From Collinsella sp. (GTDB lineage Bacteria > Actinomycetota > Coriobacteriia > Coriobacteriales > Coriobacteriaceae), in NCBI GenBank assembly GCA_019419525.1, contig DXZU01000044.1, forward strand, positions 1 to 29,836: a stretch of 29,836 nucleotides of DNA, read 5' to 3'. Below, in pieces: positions 1-5,793 of the stretch. The notes beneath the pieces were generated by a model, which did no database searches, was not told the DNA's origin, and saw nothing but the letters and a program-made list of their open reading frames with translations. The position numbers were made by a program, and so were the translations under genes. Numbering within the stretch: position 1 is the stretch's first letter; each line of letters begins with the position of its first letter.

Positions 1-80
1 CGACGATTGAACGTCAGATTGCTCGCTCTCGGCCGTTTGCAGCGTCGAGCTGTTACGCGGTTTGGTAAAACCGCGTAACT
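1..80. repeat. Structured intergenic repeat, left copy (inverted relative to 28144-28260)
   Basis: Three blocks (1-22, 34-49, 52-71) recur as reverse complement, in matching order, at 28239-28260, 28213-28228 and 28144-28163. The last block belongs to a perfect 12-bp hairpin, 52-63 with 68-79 around the loop GGTA. A further module at about 19-37 (GCTCGCTCTCGGCCGTTT) recurs in direct orientation near 28304-28321. No T-run follows on the rnd strand, so it is not an obvious intrinsic terminator. It is most likely a dispersed, hairpin-forming genomic repeat. Confidence 0.7.
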
Positions 81-86
81 ATATAC

Positions 87-1220
87 CTATAACAACTCAA
101 TCTTTCCGTCCTTCACGGTGAGCCCCATATTGCCGGAAAGCAGATCGTCCAGGCGCGAACCCACAAGCTCAAAACGCCAGCCTTCGCGCAGGGGGCTTTG
201 CTCAGGATGCTCGATGTAATCGGCCAGGTCATCGCGCGAGGCAATGACCGAGGTCGCCACCCCCGAGCGCTCGGCAACCAAGCGAATAAGCGCATACATC
301 AGGTCCGTCACGCTCTCAAGCTCCGGCGAAATCTGGCGATGCCCGCGCACCATGAGCGGCAGGCGATCGTGCGGGCAGCTTGCGCCGCGCTTGATGGCCA
401 TGAGCGCGCCGTCCACGTCGCGCTCCCCCAGCTGATCGGTACCGCGGATGCTACGGAACTCCTCAACGCGAACGGGATTGCGCTTGACGAGCGCCAGCAG
501 CGTATCGTCGGACATGACCCACTTGCGCGGGATGTTGCGGCGCTCGGCGCGGTCCTCGCGCCAGGCGGCGAGCTCGCGCGCAATGCCCAGCTGATGGCGG
601 CTGCACGAGTTGATGCGCTTGACCTTGCGGAATGCCTCATGGCGGTCGGCGCGGTAGTGCGACTCGTCTGCCAGCGGGCGCAGCTCATCGAGCACCCAAT
701 CCACACGGCCCAGCTCGCGCAGGCGGCTCATCATCTCGGTATAGGCAACGATCAGATACTTGACGTCATCGATCGCGTACTCAATCTGCTTATCGGTCAG
801 CGGGCGGCGCGACCAGTCGGTCAGCGACTCGGTCTTAGGCAACGAAACGCCGCAGAACGTCTGCACGAGCGCACCGTAGGAAATCTGCTGGCGCTCGCCC
901 AAAAAGGCGGCGGCGACCTGCGTGTCAAAAATCGGACGCGGCAGCGCGCCCACGGTATGAAGCATGACCTCCATATCCTGCGAGCAAGCGTGGAAGACCT
1001 TGGTCACGCTCTCATCGGCCATAAGCTCGGCCAGCGGCGAAAGGTCGTCGATTACCAGGGGATCGACCGCTACGCTCTCGGCAGGGGTGGCAATCTGGAC
1101 CAGGCACAGACGCGGATGGAACGTGCGCTCGCGCAAAAACTCGGTATCGACGGCAATCGCGTCGAACTCACGGGCGCGCTGGCAAAAGTCGAGTAGAGCC
1201 TGATGTGTGGAAATGTACAT
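87..1220 (-). CDS. rnd: Ribonuclease D (3'-5' exoribonuclease, HRDC domain)
   Basis: DEDD-family 3'-5' exoribonuclease, a cytoplasmic enzyme that trims 3' ends of structured RNAs such as tRNA precursors. From the start chosen (MYISTHQ...), the exonuclease motifs are visible: Exo I AVDTEFLRER near residues 23-32, Exo II HACSQDMEVM near 77-86, and Exo III with the Y-x3-D pattern in YAIDDVKYL. An HRDC-type helical domain follows, with the recognisable ELAAWREDRAERRNIPRKWV stretch. Length of about 377 residues matches bacterial RNase D. The reading frame extends 12 codons further upstream to 1256. The internal ATG at 1220 was preferred because homologues begin close to this motif, although its Shine-Dalgarno is weak. 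It is transcribed divergently from the lipid kinase gene, with about 100 bp between them. Confidence 0.93.
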   Translation of the reverse strand: MYISTHQALLDFCQRAREFDAIAVDTEFLRERTFHPRLCLVQIATPAESVAVDPLVIDDLSPLAELMADESVTKVFHACSQDMEVMLHTVGALPRPIFDTQVAAAFLGERQQISYGALVQTFCGVSLPKTESLTDWSRRPLTDKQIEYAIDDVKYLIVAYTEMMSRLRELGRVDWVLDELRPLADESHYRADRHEAFRKVKRINSCSRHQLGIARELAAWREDRAERRNIPRKWVMSDDTLLALVKRNPVRVEEFRSIRGTDQLGERDVDGALMAIKRGASCPHDRLPLMVRGHRQISPELESVTDLMYALIRLVAERSGVATSVIASRDDLADYIEHPEQSPLREGWRFELVGSRLDDLLSGNMGLTVKDGKIELL

Positions 1221-1318
1221 ATCAACCCATCGAATAAGGTTAGGCCCGAAAAACACGGGTAGGATATCGGCATTGCCTTACAACTATACTCGGTTAGTCA
1301 CAGAACGGGAACGTAAGT

Positions 1319-2236
1319 ATGCGCTGCCTTATCATCCACAACCCGGCATCGGGCCCCAGCTCAGATGAAATCTACGCGTTCACGCACGCCCTCGCGCAGG
1401 GCGGCGACGAGGTCGTGATGCGTTTTATCGGCGATGGCATGGAACCCGAGGACGCCGTGGCGGACGTGCGCGAGTTTGATCGCGTGGTGATTTCGGGCGG
1501 CGACGGCACCGTCTCCAACGTGCTCGACCAAATGCGCGGATGCGGCGTCCCCACGCTCGTCTTCCCCTCCGGTACGGCCTGCCTGTTCTTCAATAACATC
1601 GGTAATGCCCCCGAGGCAGCGGCACTTGCCAAGGCCTGCCGCGCCGGTCGCACGGTCAAAGTGGACATGGGCGAGCTCTTTTGGCTCGACGAGAACGGCA
1701 ACGAGAAGCGCCACGGCTTTATCATCATCGCCGGCTCGGGCTTCGACGCCGAGATCATGATGAAGGCCGCCCCCACCAAAAACGACATCGGCGAGATCGC
1801 CTACTTCCTCTCCGCGCTCGCCACGCCCAACCCCACGGTGGCGCACTTTACCATCGAGCATGACGGCATTGTCGAGGAGCTCGATGGCATCTGCTGCATG
1901 GCCGGCAACACCTCGGTCATCCAAAACGACATCAACCTGTTCCCCGATTGCCGCATGAACGACGGCATGGTCGACATCGCGGTCATCGAGCCCGTAAAAA
2001 CCGTGCAGCTGCTCCCGACCGTGATCACCGCCGCGCTCGACCCCGCCGGCAAGGTGCTCGGTCGTCCGCAGTTTAAGATCATCCAGACCAAGGAAGCCAA
2101 GATCACCTGCACCCCGTCGCTGGGCATGCAGTTCGATGGCGAGATTATCTCCAGCAATTCGGGCGTCTTTGGAGCCCGCGCGCTTCCGCAATGCCTCGAC
2201 CTCATCGTCGACGAATTCTCACCGCTCGGAAAATAG
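1319..2236 (+). CDS. Diacylglycerol kinase-like lipid/sphingosine kinase family protein
   Basis: A DAGK catalytic-domain protein (YegS/DgkB/BmrU superfamily), 305 residues. It probably phosphorylates a lipid alcohol such as diacylglycerol at the cytoplasmic membrane face. The N-terminus has the family's IIHNPASG phosphate-loop-like motif (residues 5-12), followed by ISGGDGT at 58-64, the nucleotide-binding signature. Next come the FPSGTACLFFNNIG segment (about 80-95) and a C-terminal beta-sandwich half containing MQFDGEII. The length matches the family. Whether it acts on diacylglycerol, undecaprenol or another lipid cannot be read from the sequence. A strong Shine-Dalgarno at its 3' end leads directly into a 30-residue membrane peptide. 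Confidence 0.88.
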   Translation: MRCLIIHNPASGPSSDEIYAFTHALAQGGDEVVMRFIGDGMEPEDAVADVREFDRVVISGGDGTVSNVLDQMRGCGVPTLVFPSGTACLFFNNIGNAPEAAALAKACRAGRTVKVDMGELFWLDENGNEKRHGFIIIAGSGFDAEIMMKAAPTKNDIGEIAYFLSALATPNPTVAHFTIEHDGIVEELDGICCMAGNTSVIQNDINLFPDCRMNDGMVDIAVIEPVKTVQLLPTVITAALDPAGKVLGRPQFKIIQTKEAKITCTPSLGMQFDGEIISSNSGVFGARALPQCLDLIVDEFSPLGK

Positions 2237-2245
2237 GAGGACCCC

Positions 2246-2338
2246 ATGAACGACAATCCCCTGATCGGCTTTATTGTCATCGTCTTGGCCATGCTCGTCG
2301 GTTACGCCATCAACGTGATTCACCGCCGAAAGAAGTAA
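2246..2338 (+). CDS. 30-residue single-pass membrane peptide
   Basis: A small ORF starting at ATG 2246 and ending at TAA 2336-2338. The consensus AGGAGG (2235-2240) lies five bases upstream and overlaps the end of the lipid kinase gene, so the two are surely co-translated. The peptide has a short acidic N-terminus (MNDN), one hydrophobic segment of about 20 residues (PLIGFIVIVLAMLVGYAINV) and a basic tail (IHRRKK). That predicts one transmembrane helix with the C-terminus inside by the positive-inside rule. I do not recognise the family. Being coupled to a membrane lipid kinase, it could be an anchor or regulator of that enzyme, but this is inference. An intrinsic terminator follows at 2374. 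Confidence 0.75.
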   Translation: MNDNPLIGFIVIVLAMLVGYAINVIHRRKK

Positions 2339-2373
2339 ATCCACATTGGTATGATATTCATCCAATTATCGTC

Positions 2374-2414
2374 TCCCCCGTTGTTTATGCATTTGCCAAA
2401 CAGCGGGGGATTTT
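2374..2414 (+). terminator. Intrinsic terminator after lipid kinase/small peptide operon
   Basis: A 13-bp stem with one G-U pair (TCCCCCGTTGTTT at 2374-2386 with AAACAGCGGGGGA at 2398-2410), an 11-nt loop, then TTTTCATTT. Confidence 0.8.
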
Positions 2415-2644
2415 CATTTCGGGCATTCCCAGCTACTTTATTCGTCTACAGTAATTGCAGTGCGTCTTTATTAAAGTAAAGCTATAAACTGAGTATATTT
2501 AACCGCCCATCGCATATTTCATCACGCTTATCGAGTAAGTTCATTTCGCAGATGAATATTGTTTCGAATTCGTTACGCTTAGGGGGTGTCTTTATTGGCT
2601 GAAGCCCTCTGGCGACAGAGGGCTTTCGCACGCTGGGAGGGAAA
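2415..2644 (+). promoter_or_regulatory. AT-rich 5' region of the C69 dipeptidase gene with a stem-loop before the RBS
   Basis: Bases 2450-2580 are clearly more AT-rich than the surroundings and must hold the promoter, but no convincing -35/-10 pair stands out. A perfect 9-bp hairpin (AAGCCCTCT 2602-2610, loop GGCGAC, AGAGGGCTT 2617-2625) sits 12 bases before the GGGAGG Shine-Dalgarno (2635-2640). Only a short TTT follows, so it is more likely a 5'-UTR element than a terminator. Confidence 0.5.
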
Positions 2645-4609
2645 ATGAGGAAAACTCACCCCGTCAACGCGCTCAAGAAGCTAGGCATAGGCCTCGCCTT
2701 TGGAGCTGCAACCATCATGTCCATGCCGACCTCTGCACTCGCTTGTACGCAGATCTACATGGGCAGCAAGCTCACGGCAGACGGCGACACGTACTATGGC
2801 CGCGCCGAGGACTACCGTAAACGCTATCTCAAGCACTTCGGCATCGAGCCTTCGTACGGTCCCGGTCACACCTACAGCTCGGATGAGTCCGCATTCATGT
2901 ACACCTCGACCAAAACCACGTATCGCTACACCTATGTGCGCGACCATCCCTCGCAGTGGGATGAACGCTGGGACGCCTACTCTGAGGCCGGCATCAACGA
3001 GAAGGGCGTCTCCTGCTCCGCCACGCTGACCACGTACATGAATGCAGACGCCGAGGCGGCGGACCCCCTGACCGACACAGGCATCGGCGAGTATAGCTAC
3101 GGCAGCGTCATCTTGGGCGAAAGCGCCACAGCACGTGAGGGTGTCGAGCTCCTAGGCAAAATCATCGACGAACAGGGCGCCTGTGGCAACGACCAACTGA
3201 TCATCGCCGACGTTAACGAGACCTGGCTGTTCGCCGCCCTTTCCGGCCATCAGTGGATCGCCATGAAGCTCACCGACGATATCGCCTCGCTCAACCCCAA
3301 CATCGGCAACCTCAACTACGGGGTCAACCTCGACGACACCGAGAACTGCCTCCACTCTGCGGGCATTCAGACCATGCCCGAGGAAAAGAACTTCGCCAAG
3401 TATTTCGATGACGGCCAGTTCGACGTTGCCCAGACCTACGGAGAGGTAATAAGCGAAAAGTCCATGCATTCTTGGACACGCTATGTCCAGGGCCGCGCCT
3501 ACTTCGACGCCCCTCTTGCCGAAGGCACCGACTACGACATCGTCAACGACACGAGCGAGAATCCCCGCGCCACGACCGGCGCCCTGGTTCGCAAGGCGCA
3601 GCCGCTGTTCTTCCAGCCCGGCAAGTCCAACTGGAACACCTTTGAGATGATCCGCGCGTTTGGCACCCGCGGCGAGAAGGCCCCCGGCCTCAACGCCAAC
3701 ACCGACGGCGCCTACGCCATCGGCACCGAAAGCAACAGCGAGATCAACCTCTTCCAGATTCGCGATGGCCTCGATCCCGAGATCGCAACCATCCAGTGGG
3801 AAATGCTCTCCCGCGCCGCGTACTCCGTCGCCATCCCCTTCTACTCCGCACTGCTCACCGAGGTTAGCCCGTATTTCAGCGACCAGACCGTCTCCTTCGA
3901 TCACTGCAAAGAGACGGACATCGTGAACAACGAAGAACCCGAGAACTCCATCAACTACGTCCTCATGGACATCAGCTCCCTCTGCTTCGAGCACCCCGAG
4001 CTGCTCGGCGTCAACGTCCGCACCTACCTCGACGCCCTCCAGAATGAGCTCGTCGAGCAGAACTTGGAAGTCGACGAGGTCATGCAGGCCACCGAGGGCA
4101 CCGAGGCCCGTACCGCCCTGGCAAACAAGGCCGGCAATGCTGCCACCGAGAACACCTACGTCAAGTGCAAGGCCCTGCTCCAGGAGATGCGCGAATACCT
4201 GAAGGCTGAGAACTTCGACGAGCCCTTCACTCCGAGCGATCTGAACACTGAGACCAACGGCCTCAAGGTATCCATCACCTACGCCAAGGATGCTCTTGCC
4301 ACCGACCCCGTCACCCCGGATCAGCCCGGTACCCCCGAGCAGCCCGGCACTCCCGAGCAGCCCGGCACTCCCGAGCAGCCCGGTACCCCCGAGCAGCCCG
4401 CTAAGCCCGAGCAGCCGGCCGCCAAGCCTGAGAAGCCCGGCAAGTCGGACACCATGACCACGGTAACCACCAACAAGACGAACACCAAGGGCGGCCTGCC
4501 CACCACTGGCGATCGTTTTGATGGCCGCATGGTGGCTGCATTCGCCATCGCTGGCGTTGCCGTCATCTCCGCGGGCGGTTACTTCCTCTACCGTCGCAAT
4601 AAGGAGTAA
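2645..4609 (+). CDS. Secreted, sortase-anchored C69 (U34) family dipeptidase
   Basis: An N-terminal-nucleophile cysteine dipeptidase of family C69, 654 residues. Residues 1-33 form a Sec signal peptide (basic MRKTHPVNALKK, hydrophobic core, ALA at 31-33). The predicted catalytic Cys34 follows immediately in ACTQIYMGSKLTADG, the family's start motif. Signal peptidase I cleavage after ALA would therefore expose the nucleophile directly. There is no lipobox, because position -3 is Ala. The peptidase domain runs to about residue 540, followed by a Pro-rich PEQPGT repeat linker. The C-terminus carries the sortase signal LPTTG (618-622), a hydrophobic helix and the basic tail YRRNKE. The enzyme should be cell-wall attached and should trim extracellular di- or oligopeptides. 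It is apparently monocistronic. Confidence 0.93.
   Translation: MRKTHPVNALKKLGIGLAFGAATIMSMPTSALACTQIYMGSKLTADGDTYYGRAEDYRKRYLKHFGIEPSYGPGHTYSSDESAFMYTSTKTTYRYTYVRDHPSQWDERWDAYSEAGINEKGVSCSATLTTYMNADAEAADPLTDTGIGEYSYGSVILGESATAREGVELLGKIIDEQGACGNDQLIIADVNETWLFAALSGHQWIAMKLTDDIASLNPNIGNLNYGVNLDDTENCLHSAGIQTMPEEKNFAKYFDDGQFDVAQTYGEVISEKSMHSWTRYVQGRAYFDAPLAEGTDYDIVNDTSENPRATTGALVRKAQPLFFQPGKSNWNTFEMIRAFGTRGEKAPGLNANTDGAYAIGTESNSEINLFQIRDGLDPEIATIQWEMLSRAAYSVAIPFYSALLTEVSPYFSDQTVSFDHCKETDIVNNEEPENSINYVLMDISSLCFEHPELLGVNVRTYLDALQNELVEQNLEVDEVMQATEGTEARTALANKAGNAATENTYVKCKALLQEMREYLKAENFDEPFTPSDLNTETNGLKVSITYAKDALATDPVTPDQPGTPEQPGTPEQPGTPEQPGTPEQPAKPEQPAAKPEKPGKSDTMTTVTTNKTNTKGGLPTTGDRFDGRMVAAFAIAGVAVISAGGYFLYRRNKE
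4316..4423 (+). repeat. 18-bp coding tandem repeat (PEQPGT linker)
   Basis: Six consecutive 18-bp units encode PDQPGT, three PEQPGT, PEQPAK and PEQPAA. Synonymous differences between units are few, so copy number probably varies between strains. The segment forms an extended wall-spanning stalk between the peptidase domain and the LPTTG anchor. Confidence 0.9.
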
Positions 4610-4620
4610 CGTCTTAGCTG

Positions 4621-4667
4621 AGTGGGCGGGGCACATGAGTCACCACGCCCACTTAACCCGCCTTTTT
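4621..4667 (+). terminator. Probable terminator of the C69 dipeptidase gene
   Basis: An 8-bp stem (AGTGGGCG 4621-4628 with CGCCCACT 4646-4653). The T-run TTTTT is at 4663-4667, nine bases after the stem, so this is a weak or imperfect intrinsic terminator. Confidence 0.45.
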
Positions 4668-4688
4668 GACCGACGGGAAACCCGCCTG

Positions 4689-4709
4689 AAATCTTTTTAA
4701 AAAAGATTT
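4689..4709. promoter_or_regulatory. AT palindrome upstream of the trp leader promoter
   Basis: Ten-base arms (AAATCTTTTT and AAAAAGATTT) around one central A give a near-perfect dyad. It lies about 20 bp before a TATAGT -10 candidate (4732-4737), whose -35 element is poor. It could be a protein-binding site or part of a bidirectional terminator. Confidence 0.35.
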
Positions 4710-4795
4710 CCCCGCACACACTTCGCTGTGCTATAGTGCAGCGCAACAGCAACTAGGTGCGACCGCGCCACGGCATCACGAAAGGAGCCACCAAC

Positions 4796-4864
4796 ATGAA
4801 GAACACGATGAAGTCTCTCAACAACTGGTGGTGGCGTGATGCGAATACGATCGGTCGACAGTGA
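4796..4864 (+). CDS. trpL: trp leader peptide (22 residues, three consecutive Trp)
   Basis: ATG at 4796 is preceded by AAAGGAG (4781-4787) with 8-nt spacing, and the ORF ends at TGA 4862-4864. The peptide contains NNWWWRD, with three TGG codons in a row at 4826-4834, which is extremely improbable by chance in 22 codons. The WWWR pattern resembles trp leader peptides of other actinobacteria. Ribosome stalling at these codons when charged tRNA-Trp is scarce should change folding of the downstream RNA and permit transcription into trpP. The peptide itself is not expected to have another role. Confidence 0.88.
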   Translation: MKNTMKSLNNWWWRDANTIGRQ

Positions 4865-4900
4865 GTCCCTCACGCCTGTTTTTGCGCTCTAGGTGATTGG

Positions 4901-4931
4901 AAGGCCTCCGGTTTCGACCGGGGGCCTTTTT
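4901..4931 (+). terminator. Attenuator terminator upstream of trpP
   Basis: A 12-bp stem (AAGGCCTCCGGT 4901-4912 with ACCGGGGGCCTT 4917-4928, one G-U pair) capped by a TTCG tetraloop and ending in TTTTT (4927-4931). It lies between the leader peptide and trpP, with its T-run ending 77 bp before the trpP start. Confidence 0.9.
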
Positions 4932-5008
4932 CTATCTCGAGCCCGATCGCATTCGCATCACGCGCCTCCGCTTTTCTCTTGCAATCCCCTTCCGAAAGGA
5001 TTTTCACC

Positions 5009-5581
5009 ATGTCTCAGAACAACACCGCCACCCAGCCCCGCACCGTCCAGACCGCCGATCGCGGCAAACTCGATGTCCGCGCCCTCGTCCTGCTCGCCAT
5101 CCTGCTCGCCGCCGGCTTCATCCTCAACTTCACCGTCGGCAAGGCAATCTCGGGCATCTCGGGCGGCATGATCAGCCCCGAGTTCATCATCTCGGCCTTC
5201 TGCCTCACCATCCTGGTCGTTCGCCCCAACATCGGCCAGGCGCTCGTCATTGGCCTCATCTCGGCTGCCGTGATCCAGATCACCACCACTTCGCCGTTCG
5301 TCGATTTTGCCGCCGAGGGCATCGCCGCCATGCTCATGGCCGGCATCGTCAACGCCGCCGGCAAGAACGGTCAGGTCAAGCCTGCCGTCGCCATCGTCGC
5401 AACCTTCGTGACCACCTTTGTCTCCGGCGTCATCTTCATGGTCATCAAGATGGCCATGCTCGGCGTGGTGGGCGAGCTCGCCGCCGCCATGCTTCCCGTC
5501 GTCGCCATGACCGCCGTCTTTAACGCCATTCTGGTCGGTGCCCTCTACCTGCCCATCCAGAAGGCCCTGAAGCTCAACTAA
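5009..5581 (+). CDS. trpP: Tryptophan ECF transporter substrate-binding S component TrpP
   Basis: A 190-residue integral membrane protein with about five or six hydrophobic segments and a charged N-terminal tail. The C-terminal half (TTFVSGVIFMV, LAAAMLPVVAMTAVFNA, YLPIQKAL) closely resembles what I recall of Bacillus TrpP (YhaG), the tryptophan-specific S component. In ECF systems this subunit binds substrate in the membrane and docks on EcfT plus the two ATPases. The immediately preceding Trp leader peptide and terminator support tryptophan as the substrate. The start is ATG 5009 with GAAAGGA at 4994-5000. The frame is open back to 4979, but no RBS is seen there. The ATPase and EcfT genes follow after about 210 bp holding repeats. 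Confidence 0.85.
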   Translation: MSQNNTATQPRTVQTADRGKLDVRALVLLAILLAAGFILNFTVGKAISGISGGMISPEFIISAFCLTILVVRPNIGQALVIGLISAAVIQITTTSPFVDFAAEGIAAMLMAGIVNAAGKNGQVKPAVAIVATFVTTFVSGVIFMVIKMAMLGVVGELAAAMLPVVAMTAVFNAILVGALYLPIQKALKLN

Positions 5582-5614
5582 CCCGTTCGGCTTTATGAGC
5601 CACCCCATCTTGGC

Positions 5615-5665
5615 GTTCATTCGTCGCTCGCGTGCCCAAGTACGCTTCGCTCCTCTTTCGCGCCA
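5615..5665. repeat. Dispersed intergenic repeat (second member near 28262-28296)
   Basis: Bases 5638-5662 match 28272-28296 at 23 of 25 positions (core AAGTACGCTTC then CTCCTCTTTC). In both copies the 5' flank forms a small hairpin with a 4-nt loop. Here it is GCGTGC/GTACGC, with a G-U pair where the other copy has A-U (GCGTAC/GTACGC), so the structure is retained despite sequence change. Confidence 0.6.
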
Positions 5666-5712
5666 ACCTGGGGCCCCTCGTAAAGCCGTCTCCGCACTCC
5701 ACCAACAAAGAC

Positions 5713-5775
5713 TGTCCCAAACGACTAGCTTTTGGGGACGTTCTTAAACGACTAGTCATGTAAGAACGTCCCCAA
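5713..5775. repeat. REP-like inverted repeat before the ECF ATPase gene
   Basis: Perfect 15-bp arms (5732-5746, TTGGGGACGTTCTTA, with 5761-5775) surround a 14-nt loop. The left arm can alternatively pair with GTCCCAAA at 5714-5721. The 10-mer AAACGACTAG is directly repeated at 5719-5728 and 5746-5755. The hairpin ends about 6 bases before the GAAAGG ribosome-binding site of the ATPase gene. The GGGGACGTTCTTA style resembles REP elements of this bacterial group, from memory. There is no T-run. Confidence 0.65.
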
Positions 5776-5793
5776 TGACTATGAAAGGTATCC

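Larger units (their letters stand above)
4773..4963 (+). promoter_or_regulatory. Tryptophan leader-peptide attenuator region
   Basis: The transcribed leader of trpP contains a Trp-rich peptide (4796-4864), an intrinsic terminator (4901-4931) and competing pairings. The segment from the last Trp codons onward (4830-4854) can pair with three others. First, 4773-4780 plus 4788-4792, which bulges out exactly the Shine-Dalgarno AAAGGAG. Second, TCACGCC at 4870-4876. Third, a 21-nt arm at 4943-4963 beyond the terminator (20 of 21 positions complementary). Such mutually exclusive pairings around a stall-prone peptide fit ribosome-mediated attenuation. No T-box hallmark was found. Confidence 0.8.

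Noticed and set aside
2645..2747. C69 dipeptidase as a lipoprotein (Cys34 as lipidation site)
   Set aside because: Position -3 is Ala and not Leu/Val/Ile, and the Cys matches the family's catalytic nucleophile. An LPXTG anchor already explains attachment.
3152..4636. 494-residue open frame antisense to the C69 dipeptidase
   Set aside because: Gly/Val/Leu-rich with no domain, and it lies wholly opposite a well-supported gene.
4744..4931. T-box riboswitch upstream of trpP
   Set aside because: No T-box core sequence or specifier stem was seen. A leader ORF with WWW and an RBS explains the Trp response better.
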